A stretch of 55,878 nt of DNA, taken from contig CAYFMI010000019.1 of NCBI GenBank assembly GCA_964344175.1, positions 1 through 55,878 on the forward strand. Reading direction: 5' to 3'. The DNA is from NIOZ-UU35 sp964344175 (lineage in GTDB: Bacteria; Chloroflexota; Anaerolineae; Anaerolineales; UBA11858). Positions 42,634 through 51,207 of the stretch are shown here, piece after piece; positions within the stretch are counted from its first letter, which is position 1, and each line of letters begins with the position of its first letter. The translations under genes and the position numbers were made by a program. The notes under the pieces are model-generated. The model did not search any database. It was not told the DNA's origin and saw nothing but the letters and a program-made list of their open reading frames with translations.

Positions 42634-42676
42634 AAAAATGGCGTTGCCGAGTCGCGCACCCGGCAACGCCATTTTT
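42634..42676. terminator. Bidirectional terminator between transglycosylase and HtrA genes
   Basis: The stem AAAAATGGCGTTGCCG / CGGCAACGCCATTTTT with a loop of about 11 nt provides T-runs in both directions between two converging genes. Confidence 0.92.
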
Positions 42677-42690
42677 GAACTGTGTTCTGG

Positions 42691-43866
42691 TTAGGGGCGT
42701 TCTCCTAGCGTAAGCTCGATGGCGGTTTCTTCACCGCCCCGAAATATGGTCAAGATGATGATGTCCCCAGGGCTTTTGTGCAAAGATAAATACGAGATCA
42801 GATCGTTAAAATTGCGCACTTCCACATCGTCAATGGCGGTGATCAAATCGCCCCCGGCTGGCACGAAGGGGACTGTGCTGGTTTCGGAGCCGCCGCGCAA
42901 ACCGGCTTGTGCTGCCGGGCTTCCGGGCGTGACGTCAATAATATACACCCCGGTTGATTGTGGTAAATCCAGGGCTTCTTGTTGCGTCAGGCTGAGTTCA
43001 CCCCCGGGGAGGCTCCCGATGCCAATATAAGGGTATTTATAAAGCCCATCTGCGATCAGATAAGGTGTTACGCGTTTGACGATGTTGATTGGAATAGTGA
43101 AGCCGATTCCAGAATTGACCGGCTGACCGCTAGCATCAAACGTAGAACTTTGGATCGCCACATTTACGCCAATGACTTCTCCGTCCAAATTAAGCAGCGG
43201 GCCGCCGGAGTTGCCAGGATTAATAGCGGCATCGGTTTGAATGATGCCGCCAGCAGTGAAGAAGGCTCCGCCGGGGGCTTCGTGCAAGGATTGCATGGTG
43301 CGCCCAAGCGATGAAATGACGCCGGTGGTCATGGTGCCGTATAAGCCATGGGGGTTACCAATCGCGACAACGATCTGACCCACTAAGAGCTGGTCTGAAT
43401 CGCCTAAGGGAATGGGCACCAACTCATTTTCTGGTGCAGCCACTTTGAGGACGGCGATGTCCGAATCCGCATCGGTTCCCAAGATCTCTCCACGAGTTTT
43501 ATAGCCCGAAGGGAAGTCAATTTCCAACTCCGCAGCAGATTGAACAACATGATAATTGGTGATAATATGGCCGTCTGTGTCGATCACAAACCCCGAGCCG
43601 AGAGAGGATCCCAACCCTTCTTCGGAGAGCGCCCGAATGGCGACGACGCCTGGATTAGCATTCTGGTATATATTGGTCATCAGATCTTCTTGCATCTGAA
43701 AATCGACATTCACCATTTCAGCAGCAGGCTCAATGGTTGGGGCTACTTCTTCTGTGGGATTTTCTGTGAGTGGGGTTGGGGTGGCTGCGCTAATTGAAAG
43801 TACGCATGCCGTAGAGACCATCGCGAGAATGATGATCCATACCAATATTCGAAGTGAGCGATTCAT
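42691..43866 (-). CDS. HtrA/DegP-like serine protease with PDZ domain, lipoprotein
   Basis: From ATG 43866 (AAGGA 8 bases upstream) the protein has 391 residues. Its signal peptide ends in lipobox VSTAC and is followed by an acidic Thr/Pro linker, a trypsin-like domain and one PDZ domain (about residues 285-385). The catalytic triad is visible: His in ITNYHVVQ, Asp in ADSDIAVL, Ser in NPGNSGGPL. It degrades or refolds damaged exported proteins at the membrane surface. It has one PDZ, like DegS or HhoA, rather than two. Confidence 0.92.
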   Translation of the reverse strand: MNRSLRILVWIIILAMVSTACVLSISAATPTPLTENPTEEVAPTIEPAAEMVNVDFQMQEDLMTNIYQNANPGVVAIRALSEEGLGSSLGSGFVIDTDGHIITNYHVVQSAAELEIDFPSGYKTRGEILGTDADSDIAVLKVAAPENELVPIPLGDSDQLLVGQIVVAIGNPHGLYGTMTTGVISSLGRTMQSLHEAPGGAFFTAGGIIQTDAAINPGNSGGPLLNLDGEVIGVNVAIQSSTFDASGQPVNSGIGFTIPINIVKRVTPYLIADGLYKYPYIGIGSLPGGELSLTQQEALDLPQSTGVYIIDVTPGSPAAQAGLRGGSETSTVPFVPAGGDLITAIDDVEVRNFNDLISYLSLHKSPGDIIILTIFRGGEETAIELTLGERP

Positions 43867-44021
43867 AATCACGATCCTTGTAAAATCAGATTTTCTAGCA
43901 AATATCGGCCGCTTTTTGGGAGTGGAATTTCGGCTTTATTGCTACTATGATTGTATGTGTAGCGGGCATCTTACGTCAAGCAGATTCTGAATACTTTTAT
44001 GGAACTCTAACCTATGGGCGT

Positions 44022-44043
44022 GGGGATTTTTCTCCCCTTTTTT
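44022..44043 (+). promoter_or_regulatory. Short terminator-like hairpin before the sensor gene (possible attenuator)
   Basis: GGGGA/TCCCC with a 6-nt loop is followed by six T, then a second GGGG (44044-44047) that could pair with the same CCCC instead. The sensor ORF starts 22 bases later with no Shine-Dalgarno. A TATGAT at 44057-44062 could instead give a nearly leaderless transcript. Either reading is speculative. Confidence 0.35.
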
Positions 44044-44065
44044 GGGGTAACCGTGCTATGATTAG

Positions 44066-45709
44066 ATGATGAGTACACCCCAAGAGCGAATTCTCCTTGT
44101 GGAGATGGATCCTGAAGTTAGTGATTTGGTGGCGCGTCAGGCGCTGATGCCGTTAGGTTACCGGGTGAAGACTGTTTCAGAAACGCCGCGCGCGATTCAA
44201 GAAGCTGTGCAATTTTCCCCCGATGTGGTACTTGTCAATATTAATTTGCCGGGCTTGAGTGGGAAAGACCTGCTGGTGGCTTTGTCTTCTCAAGGTGTAG
44301 ATGTGCCTGTAATTGTTATGGCTGAAGAGGGGATGGAAGAAGATGTAATTCAGGCCTTCCGTTTAGGTGCATCGGATTTCTTGAAGTGGCCGTTGCGTGA
44401 AGCGGAAATTGTCTCAGCAGTTGAACGCTCGCTGAAACAGGTGCGTGCAAGACGTGAACGCGAACGTCTTGCGCGACAACTCGAAAGCACCAACCGCGAA
44501 CTCAAGCGGCGTGTGCGCGACTTGATGACCATATTTAGTATTGGAAAAACCGTGACATCAGTAACCGATCAGCGAGCGTTGTTCGATCGCATTGTAGAGG
44601 GCGCGGTATTTGTAACCGAAGCCGATCAGGGCTGGCTGCACCTGCGCAAAGGAATGGGAAAAACATTTATTCTCAGTGCGCAGAAAAATTTACCTGCTTC
44701 TGTGGCCGCGAAACTGAATCAGCCCTGGGATGATGGGATTAGTTCTCTCGTAGCGCTATCTGGGGAGACTCTTTCGATTCATGGTGCACCACTAAAAAAG
44801 TTCAAAGTAGCTCGGTTAGGAAGTTCCGCTTTGGTTGTCCCGGTAAAGGCGCAAGATGAAGTTATTGGTCTGCTGGTTGTGTTGCGCGACGCCCCCAAAG
44901 CTTTTGATGCCGGCAACCAAGCCATGCTCGAAGCGATGGCAGATTATGTTTCGGTTTCTCTGGTCAATGCCCGACTATTTCAGGCTGTCGAAGAGCGTGC
45001 CCAATCTTTAAAATCTGCCCTGGATGCATCTGGTGAGAGTGAAGCTATGAAGGGGGATATTCTTCGTCATGTAAGCCTCAAGCTTAAGCCGCCGGTGGAT
45101 AGCATCACCCGATCTTTAGATGTGTTGTTATCTCAAACCGAAGTAGATGATTCACAGCACTACCAGAATATCCGCTCGAATCTGATGGTCATTGAAAAAG
45201 TGATCGACGCGTTGAATCAGTTAGATGCAGCCCGGGCAATTGGTGAACTTGTGACCGTTAATTTAGTAGATATAGCAAGACAAGCCACCGCCCGCCATGC
45301 CCAGGCCATCAAAGGCGCTACGCTCATATTGACCACCACCTACCCTGATAAACCGGTCTTTGTAAAAGCCGACTTGGGACAATTATCGAAAGTATTTGAT
45401 GCCCTATTATCGAACGCTATCCGCCATGCGGGGCAAGGCGGTGAAGTTAACCTCAGCGTAGCCGATGGCATAGATGGACAGGTCACGGTTGCAATTCAAA
45501 ATTCTGGCGCATGTTTCGATGAAGAATATCTTCAAAGAGCATTTATGCCCTTTTTCCAGGGTGCGCTGGGGGATACCGGGCGAATGGGGATTGGCCTGAC
45601 ATTAGCCAAAGAAATCATCAATAAGCATGGTGGTAAAATTTGGGTTGACGGTAAGCAAGAAACTGGTACAGCAATCCGATTTTCACTGCCTGTCAAAGTG
45701 CAGTCGTAA
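44066..45709 (+). CDS. Degenerate receiver-GAF-histidine-kinase-like protein (pseudo-kinase)
   Basis: The 547-residue cytoplasmic protein has a receiver-like domain (residues 1-125), a short coiled coil, a GAF domain (about 155-310) and a kinase-like region. Key residues are changed. The receiver phospho-acceptor is Asn (VVLVNINLPG where Asp is expected). The DHp box reads RHVSLKLKPPV, with Leu in place of the phosphorylated His of VSHELRTPL. The N-box (LLSNAIRHA) and G2 box (GMGIGLTLAKEI) of the ATPase domain remain, but the DxGxG box is QNSGA. It is probably a regulatory partner, not a phosphotransfer enzyme. The active-looking kinase gene follows by 25 bp. Confidence 0.83.
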   Translation: MMSTPQERILLVEMDPEVSDLVARQALMPLGYRVKTVSETPRAIQEAVQFSPDVVLVNINLPGLSGKDLLVALSSQGVDVPVIVMAEEGMEEDVIQAFRLGASDFLKWPLREAEIVSAVERSLKQVRARRERERLARQLESTNRELKRRVRDLMTIFSIGKTVTSVTDQRALFDRIVEGAVFVTEADQGWLHLRKGMGKTFILSAQKNLPASVAAKLNQPWDDGISSLVALSGETLSIHGAPLKKFKVARLGSSALVVPVKAQDEVIGLLVVLRDAPKAFDAGNQAMLEAMADYVSVSLVNARLFQAVEERAQSLKSALDASGESEAMKGDILRHVSLKLKPPVDSITRSLDVLLSQTEVDDSQHYQNIRSNLMVIEKVIDALNQLDAARAIGELVTVNLVDIARQATARHAQAIKGATLILTTTYPDKPVFVKADLGQLSKVFDALLSNAIRHAGQGGEVNLSVADGIDGQVTVAIQNSGACFDEEYLQRAFMPFFQGALGDTGRMGIGLTLAKEIINKHGGKIWVDGKQETGTAIRFSLPVKVQS

Positions 45710-45734
45710 TTGGTGCGAAGGTAATTAACGTCGT

Positions 45735-47660
45735 ATGACCAATCAGATGATACTTCTCGTCGTTGCCGACGATCAGTTGAGTGAATTGTTGGAACGAGGG
45801 GTGTTGAAACCGGCAAGGTATCAAGTTACGCGTGTAACCGATCTTACCGCTGCGAAGGGGGTGATTCGATCTTCGCCTGTGGATACCGTAATCGTTGAGA
45901 GCGCGATTGGTGGTGAAAAATTCGCCTTTGTTCATGCATTGCTTGAGAATTTTCCGGCGTTGCCCCTGGTGCTGATTGGATCTGCCACCGATAGGGAAAG
46001 TTTTCTCGGCGCTTGGCACCAAGGGGTGATAGATTTTCTGTCGCCACCCCTTAAGCCCGATGCGATCTTGAAAGCAGTGCGGCAAGGGATCGACCAGCGA
46101 TTAAAGCTGGTTTCTTGGGCTAAAGACCGATATCGTCGTGATACAGACGTCCTGCGTAAACGCGTGAATGTGTTGGAAACACTCAGCAATGTGGGGCGCT
46201 CGGTGACAGCTGAATTGAATATTGATGAAGTTCTCAAAATTGTTGTGGATGCAGCGGTCGAGTTGACTGGCGCAGAAGAAGGCAGCTTGCTCATTCTAGA
46301 TGAAGCCACTGGCGAGCTTTATATGCGGGCGGCGCGTAACTTTCAAGATGACTTTGTGCGCACCTTCCGTTTAGCTGTGAAAGATTCTTTGGCGGGGGAA
46401 GTGATTCGCACCGGGAAACCGGTTTTGCTGGACGAGAAATCACCGCAGAAGATCAAGACTTCTTATTTGGTGAAAACACTGATTTATGTTCCCCTACAGA
46501 TCATGGGGCGTGTGATCGGTGTCTTGGGTGTGGATAATCGCGAAAGTGAGCGTTCATTCCACGCTCAACATATCACAATGGTTTCCGCGTTAGCAGATTA
46601 TGCCGCAATAGCCATCGAAAACGCGCGTCTGTTTGCGAATACCGAAGTAGAGCGAAATAAACTCGAAGCTATTCTGACGCGAATTGAAGATGGTGTGGTC
46701 GTTGTAGATATGGAAGGACGCGTCATATTAGCCAATCGAGTGGCACGCATGCTCTTTGGCATAGATGATGTCGAAATAGCGTTGCGGCCCGTTGAGGAAG
46801 TTTTTCGCCACGAGCAAATCCTCGATCTATTTCGAAATGGGCATGAGACCTTTCCATACCGCAGTGAAATCGAGTTAGGTGATGATCGAGTTATCAATGC
46901 TCAATTGACCTATATTCCCGATGTCGGCCTGACTGTCACCATGCACGATGTCACATATTTCAAAGAGCTTGACCGTATCAAGAGTGAATTTGTGAGTACC
47001 GTTTCACACGACTTACGTTCGCCTCTGACGGCGATTTTAGGATATGTGGAATTACTTGAGCGGGTAGGCCCGATCAACGAGCGACAGCGAAACTTCGTCG
47101 AGCGCGTTCAAACCAGTGTTCGTAACATCACCGAACTCATCAATGACTTGCTCGATTTAGGTCGTATCGAGGCGGGGTTCGATGAGCGCAAAGTCTCGAT
47201 TTCACTGGTGAACGTCATCCAATATTCTGTGGAAAGTTTCAAAGGCAGACTCCAAGAAAAAAAACATGTCCTTCAGGTTGATGTTCCAGGTGGCATTGCC
47301 AAGATCTTTGGCGATTCGGTGAGACTGCGGCAAGTTATCGATAATTTGCTTGGTAATGCTATCCGCTATACGCCAGAGGGGGGCATCATTCGAATCTCAG
47401 CACGCGAAGAAAACGATCAGATTATTCTTCAGGTGCAGGATACTGGGTATGGCATCCCTGCCGCCGACCGGCCACACATCTTTGATAAATTCTTTAGAGC
47501 CAGTAATGTTGTTGAGAATATCTCCGGAAGCGGTTTGGGATTAGCTATCGTGAAATCGATTGTGGAAAATCACCAGGGGCGAATTTGGGTTGAATCTGCC
47601 GAGGGAGAAGGATCAACCTTTACGGTTGTCTTCCCAGTAGATAGCGAGTTCCGAAATTAA
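45735..47660 (+). CDS. Receiver-like-GAF-PAS histidine kinase
   Basis: The 641-residue cytoplasmic protein has a receiver-like domain (about 1-125), whose acceptor position is Glu (TVIVESAIGG). A GAF domain (about 150-300), a PAS domain (about 310-420), a HisKA domain and a HATPase domain follow. The kinase is intact: His in STVSHDLRSPLTAI, N-box IDNLLGNAIRYTPEGG, DTGYGIP and GSGLGLAIVKSIVE. A Glu acceptor can mimic the phosphorylated state, so the receiver may be locked. It probably forms a complex with the upstream pseudo-kinase. No cognate response regulator is adjacent. Confidence 0.88.
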   Translation: MTNQMILLVVADDQLSELLERGVLKPARYQVTRVTDLTAAKGVIRSSPVDTVIVESAIGGEKFAFVHALLENFPALPLVLIGSATDRESFLGAWHQGVIDFLSPPLKPDAILKAVRQGIDQRLKLVSWAKDRYRRDTDVLRKRVNVLETLSNVGRSVTAELNIDEVLKIVVDAAVELTGAEEGSLLILDEATGELYMRAARNFQDDFVRTFRLAVKDSLAGEVIRTGKPVLLDEKSPQKIKTSYLVKTLIYVPLQIMGRVIGVLGVDNRESERSFHAQHITMVSALADYAAIAIENARLFANTEVERNKLEAILTRIEDGVVVVDMEGRVILANRVARMLFGIDDVEIALRPVEEVFRHEQILDLFRNGHETFPYRSEIELGDDRVINAQLTYIPDVGLTVTMHDVTYFKELDRIKSEFVSTVSHDLRSPLTAILGYVELLERVGPINERQRNFVERVQTSVRNITELINDLLDLGRIEAGFDERKVSISLVNVIQYSVESFKGRLQEKKHVLQVDVPGGIAKIFGDSVRLRQVIDNLLGNAIRYTPEGGIIRISAREENDQIILQVQDTGYGIPAADRPHIFDKFFRASNVVENISGSGLGLAIVKSIVENHQGRIWVESAEGEGSTFTVVFPVDSEFRN

Positions 47661-47688
47661 AATTTTTGATAGCCTACATGGGTGTCCT

Positions 47689-47729
47689 AAACAAGCCGGT
47701 GTCTTGTGCCACAAGACACCGGCTTGTTT
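47689..47729. terminator. Perfect 20-bp hairpin after the sensor kinase gene
   Basis: AAACAAGCCGGTGTCTTGTG pairs with its exact complement 47710-47729, and the loop is only a few bases. No long T-run follows. It probably ends the sensor transcript or protects its 3' end. Confidence 0.65.
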
Positions 47730-47741
47730 GCCATTAAAAGT

Positions 47742-47779
47742 AAGTCTCCATTGGGTGGTGAGGTACCCAATGGAGACTT
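47742..47779. other. Perfect 15-bp hairpin upstream of a small ORF
   Basis: AAGTCTCCATTGGGT / ACCCAATGGAGACTT pair around an 8-nt loop. It ends about 5 bases before an AAAGGAGG Shine-Dalgarno, so it could control access to that site. Confidence 0.55.
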
Positions 47780-47799
47780 CGCCAAAGGAGGAAACAGCG

Positions 47800-47889
47800 A
47801 TGAATGAAGGGATTGCTCCCCATTCCGTCCAAAATCATAACAGAAATGGAAAATGTTGTAGAAGGTCAAAGATCATAGCTCGTGGGTGA
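47800..47889 (+). CDS. Candidate 29-residue basic peptide
   Basis: An ATG preceded by AAAGGAGG at ideal spacing (8 bases) opens a 29-codon ORF beginning MNEGIAPHSVQNHNRNGK. It contains a CC pair, four Arg and no hydrophobic helix. I do not recognise it. The strong Shine-Dalgarno and the upstream hairpin are the main reasons to list it. Short ORFs with good sites also arise by chance. Confidence 0.35.
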   Translation: MNEGIAPHSVQNHNRNGKCCRRSKIIARG

Positions 47890-47920
47890 TGATATTCCCG
47901 TAGTTGTATGACAATACAGG

Positions 47921-47990
47921 TAGGAGTTACGCACTTGCGCAGGGAAACCCCCATTTTCGAAATATCTTTCATCGAACTACATAAGTTCTA
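47921..47990. repeat. MITE-like element, copy B
   Basis: The element starts TAGGAGTTACGCACTTGCG and ends CGAACTACATAAGTTCTA. The reverse complement of the end (TAGAACTTATGTAGTTCG) resembles the start, and both ends match copy A at 26200-26302. It is flanked by direct repeats ACAGG (47916-47920 and 47991-47995), which look like a 5-bp target duplication. The rest of the gap 47661-47996 holds two hairpins and the small ORF. Confidence 0.62.
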
Positions 47991-47996
47991 ACAGGA

Positions 47997-48632
47997 TTAC
48001 CAACGTTTGTTTTGTTGACGAATACTTTCGAGTAATCCGGGGTCTGGCGGGCCTTGCTGGCGATAGCTGTGCCAGGTTCCAATGCGCGAATCAAGTTCGG
48101 TACTCAGCTTCATCCAGTCTTCGACAAGCAACAAGAAACCGGTCGCTTGGGGTAGAAAAAATTGGCGGGGTAGGAATAAACGTAATAGATTTTTTAATAG
48201 GGGATAACCCCTGGTTTCTACGGCAATCCCTGTTTTTGCGTAGAAAGGCTGTAAAAATCGCCGCCTGGCCCATTTTTGTTCACCTGGAGGGAACAATTGC
48301 ACTACATCTACAGTGCGGATGCTGATCACACGCCGATAAGAGACGTTTAGTTTCAGAAAAGGAGTAACAATGCGCAAGTGGGATGGATACGCTTGCACAT
48401 AGCTCATGTTGCGTGCTAGTAACCCGAACAGGCCCATCAGCAACGAAAAGGAAGCCCCTAACAATACCCACAGGCTATTGGCGTTTGGGATGATGGGGAG
48501 CTGTCGGGATCCGGCCTGCCACCACAAAATGCCAAGCGCCGCTCCCAATAACAGCGTAGATTTCCACATGCGATCCCAAGATCGACGGTACATCAAGAGG
48601 GTATAGCGATTAGACGATTTGCGTGTAGACAT
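47997..48632 (-). CDS. Membrane protein with bacterial PH-like region
   Basis: The 211-residue protein has two N-terminal helices (about residues 24-42 and 52-72). A cytoplasmic beta-rich region follows (YPSHLRIVTPFLKLNVSYRRVISIRTVDVVQLFP) that resembles a bacterial PH (YdbS/YdbT-like) domain. The rest is basic. No catalytic motif is visible. It stands alone between the MITE-like element and the convergent region before the GAF-GAF kinase gene. Confidence 0.6.
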   Translation of the reverse strand: MSTRKSSNRYTLLMYRRSWDRMWKSTLLLGAALGILWWQAGSRQLPIIPNANSLWVLLGASFSLLMGLFGLLARNMSYVQAYPSHLRIVTPFLKLNVSYRRVISIRTVDVVQLFPPGEQKWARRRFLQPFYAKTGIAVETRGYPLLKNLLRLFLPRQFFLPQATGFLLLVEDWMKLSTELDSRIGTWHSYRQQGPPDPGLLESIRQQNKRW

Positions 48633-48754
48633 AAGTTGCTCATTTAAATGCTGCGTAGTATGCTAATGGATTACTCATGAAGAACCCCGCCGCAAGTGGC
48701 GCGGTATGCTGTTTTTTTTTGCATAAAAAGCGTATTACTGTGGTCGCTCTCGTC

Positions 48755-50566
48755 TTACGCTTCGGGCGATCCCATTGGCAGCGTAAACCAGAACGTGCTT
48801 CCCCGGCCCAGTTGACTGCTGAAGCCAATTTCTCCCCCCATGATTTCTACCAGGCGTTGGGTAACATTTAGCCCCAGACCCCATCCGGTTTGTTCGCGCA
48901 CTGCGGGTGCTTCAGAGCGGAAAAACTGAGTGAAGAGTTTCTCCTGGTCTTCCTGGCTGATGCCCAAGCCGGTGTCGGCAACCTCGATGCAAACCTGCTC
49001 ATCTTGGGGAAATGCCCGTACAGTAATTTCGCCGCCCTCAGGGGTGTATTTCCAGGCGTTGCTCACAAAATTTGTAAGTATCTGGACTACCCGATTGGAG
49101 TCGGCATAAACACGCGGTAAATCGGCAGGTACATCGGTATGCAGTTTTTGAGACTTCTCTTCGAGTTTGTGGCGCAGCGCACTGAGTGTTTCGGCAATGC
49201 GCTCTGGGAGCATCACCTGTTCGAAATCGAGATGAATCTTGCCGCGCTCGATGCGCGAGATATCCGAAAGATCTGAGATCAATGTTGACATGCGCCCAAC
49301 ATTATTACCAATTACATCTAGAAAATTTTTTTGCTGCTCATTGATTTCCCCAACAATGCCCTGGCGAATCAGGTCGGTATACCCTTTGATCGAAGTCAGC
49401 GGAATGCGCAATTCGTGTGTGACAATAGAAACAAATTGCGATTTGGCTTCATTGGCATACTCTACTTCCTGATAAAGGCGGGCATTTTCAACAGCTGCGG
49501 CAGCGCGCCCGGCGAGGCGCTCCAAAAATTGTTGAGCAGATTGTGTAAAGGCTCGCGGGTGTGCAACGGCAATTGCTCCGATCATTTTCCCGGTGTGCAA
49601 GAGCGGGACAACAAAATAGGCTGGATGCTCATCTTTGGCGGGAATCAGTTTGGGGGCAGGATCCTCATGAAGAGTAGCAAGCAGCATTGCGTCGGGTGGG
49701 GTTGTTCCTTGTTCTTGAGGGTTGACTAACACCCTGGGGGAGGGGTCATCTTCCTCACATAGGGCAATCCACCCTTCGGTTGCTCCAGATCCCTGAATGG
49801 CCCACTGACGGGTGATCTCCAAGACCCGGCCTAAATCTAGATGCGCGTTAAGCTCCTGATCAATCTGGCTGAGGGTTTCAAGTTCTGCAACGCGGGCTGC
49901 CAGCGCCTGATCGGTTTGGGTATACAGTTGCGCATTTTCAATAGTAACAGCCGCTTGTGTGGCAAACGTGTTGAGCAGATCGAGGTCATCTTGTCGAAAT
50001 ATCCCTGATTGAGCGCGATTGTCGACATAGATAACCCCGATGATGTTGCCGCGCGCCCGCAATGGTGCGCACATCACTGAGCGTAATGCGTAGAATATCA
50101 CCGATTCCTGGCGCGCAAAGCGGGGGTCGTCTTGGGCATCGGTGGTAATGACGCCTTTGCCGCTTTCGATCACCGACTGGATGACCGTGTGGCTGACTTC
50201 CATATCTGCCAGTTGCAAATTCTCTTTTTGAATATTGCGAGCGGCGCGCAGGTTCAACGCTTGGGTTTCGGGGTCGATGAGGGTGAGAAAACCGCGCTCG
50301 GCGCCGGTGAGTTGGATCACGGCATCCATGACTTGGGTGAGTACTTCATCGAGGTTGAGCGAAATCCCCAAACTCTGTGAAACCCGATAAAGCGCGGCAA
50401 GTCGCCCATGCTCCGATTCTGCATCCAGCGATTTTGATAACTGTGCAAGGCGATTTTTAGCCGCGTGCAAGACAGAACGAGTTTGAATGGGGAGGGTTTG
50501 CTTCTCTAGTTGTGTGAGCGCTGCCTCTAATTCTCTGAGCGTATCTGACTGCGAATCTGGTTTCAT
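48755..50566 (-). CDS. GAF-GAF histidine kinase
   Basis: The 603-residue cytoplasmic protein starts at ATG 50566; an adjacent TTG at 50572 is less likely. Layout: N-terminal helix, GAF domain (about 45-200), second GAF domain (about 215-370), HisKA with the phospho-acceptor in SIVTHELRIPLTSI, and HATPase (about 490-600). The ATPase domain has N-box LTNFVSNAWKYTPEGG, DTGLGIS and GWGLGLNVTQRLVE. GAF domains sense small ligands such as cyclic nucleotides or redox state; the ligand here is unknown. No response regulator gene is adjacent. Confidence 0.88.
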   Translation of the reverse strand: MKPDSQSDTLRELEAALTQLEKQTLPIQTRSVLHAAKNRLAQLSKSLDAESEHGRLAALYRVSQSLGISLNLDEVLTQVMDAVIQLTGAERGFLTLIDPETQALNLRAARNIQKENLQLADMEVSHTVIQSVIESGKGVITTDAQDDPRFARQESVIFYALRSVMCAPLRARGNIIGVIYVDNRAQSGIFRQDDLDLLNTFATQAAVTIENAQLYTQTDQALAARVAELETLSQIDQELNAHLDLGRVLEITRQWAIQGSGATEGWIALCEEDDPSPRVLVNPQEQGTTPPDAMLLATLHEDPAPKLIPAKDEHPAYFVVPLLHTGKMIGAIAVAHPRAFTQSAQQFLERLAGRAAAAVENARLYQEVEYANEAKSQFVSIVTHELRIPLTSIKGYTDLIRQGIVGEINEQQKNFLDVIGNNVGRMSTLISDLSDISRIERGKIHLDFEQVMLPERIAETLSALRHKLEEKSQKLHTDVPADLPRVYADSNRVVQILTNFVSNAWKYTPEGGEITVRAFPQDEQVCIEVADTGLGISQEDQEKLFTQFFRSEAPAVREQTGWGLGLNVTQRLVEIMGGEIGFSSQLGRGSTFWFTLPMGSPEA

Positions 50567-50655
50567 AGACAATGTTGGGTATGAAGAATACGGTTAAGTG
50601 TGGAGAGTTATTATAACCGCTGTTTTTGTAAAAACCGAAACTCTGGAGTTCTGTG

Positions 50656-51075
50656 TCATCCTTCAATGAAGTCGGTTTCAATTTCTTGAGCGCAACGCAC
50701 AAAATCGAGTACCACGGGAACATTGCGCATCATATAGGTCATGCTGCCTTGCACGCGTAATTTCCGGGTGATCATTGCCTGCATGGGGTCCAGTTCGCCT
50801 TTCAGGATGCGCCGAAAATTATGGTATGGCGCGCTAAGAATATAGGCGGGGGCAACCTCGCCTTCTTGAGAAGCATCCACTATAAAGGCGCGTCGGCACT
50901 CGCCATGCCATAAATCCAGGTATAGCTGCATTGGCTCGGTGGCACTCTCAGATGGTTCGATGTGGAACATAATATCGCCCTCCCATTTATGGGCGATGCG
51001 GGCGTAGTCGTCATCATTGTTGAGTTTATCTTGGAGCGCCTGGAGCCATTCGGCGCTGGGGAATAAATATGCCAT
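50656..51075 (-). CDS. SCP2-like sterol/lipid-transfer-domain protein
   Basis: From ATG 51075 (GCGAGG upstream) it encodes 139 residues. The pattern EWLQALQDKLNNDDDYARIAHKWEGDIMFHIEP, YILSAPYHNFRRILKGELDPMQAMITRKLRVQGSM is typical of the SCP2 fold in bacteria, which binds hydrophobic ligands in a soluble pocket. An in-frame upstream start at 51192 would add 39 residues with no support. It lies just downstream of the polytopic membrane-protein gene on the same strand. Confidence 0.75.
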   Translation of the reverse strand: MAYLFPSAEWLQALQDKLNNDDDYARIAHKWEGDIMFHIEPSESATEPMQLYLDLWHGECRRAFIVDASQEGEVAPAYILSAPYHNFRRILKGELDPMQAMITRKLRVQGSMTYMMRNVPVVLDFVRCAQEIETDFIEG

Positions 51076-51207
51076 GAGAAGCCTCGCTTTCAGAAAAAGT
51101 TGGATGAGTTTTTGGGTATCGGCGTAAAGCATATGCAGCCATGAAAGCTCCGCAGATGAGCGTGTTTCCATATGTAGTGCATAAGCCCCCAAACCCTTTT
51201 TGTAGAA

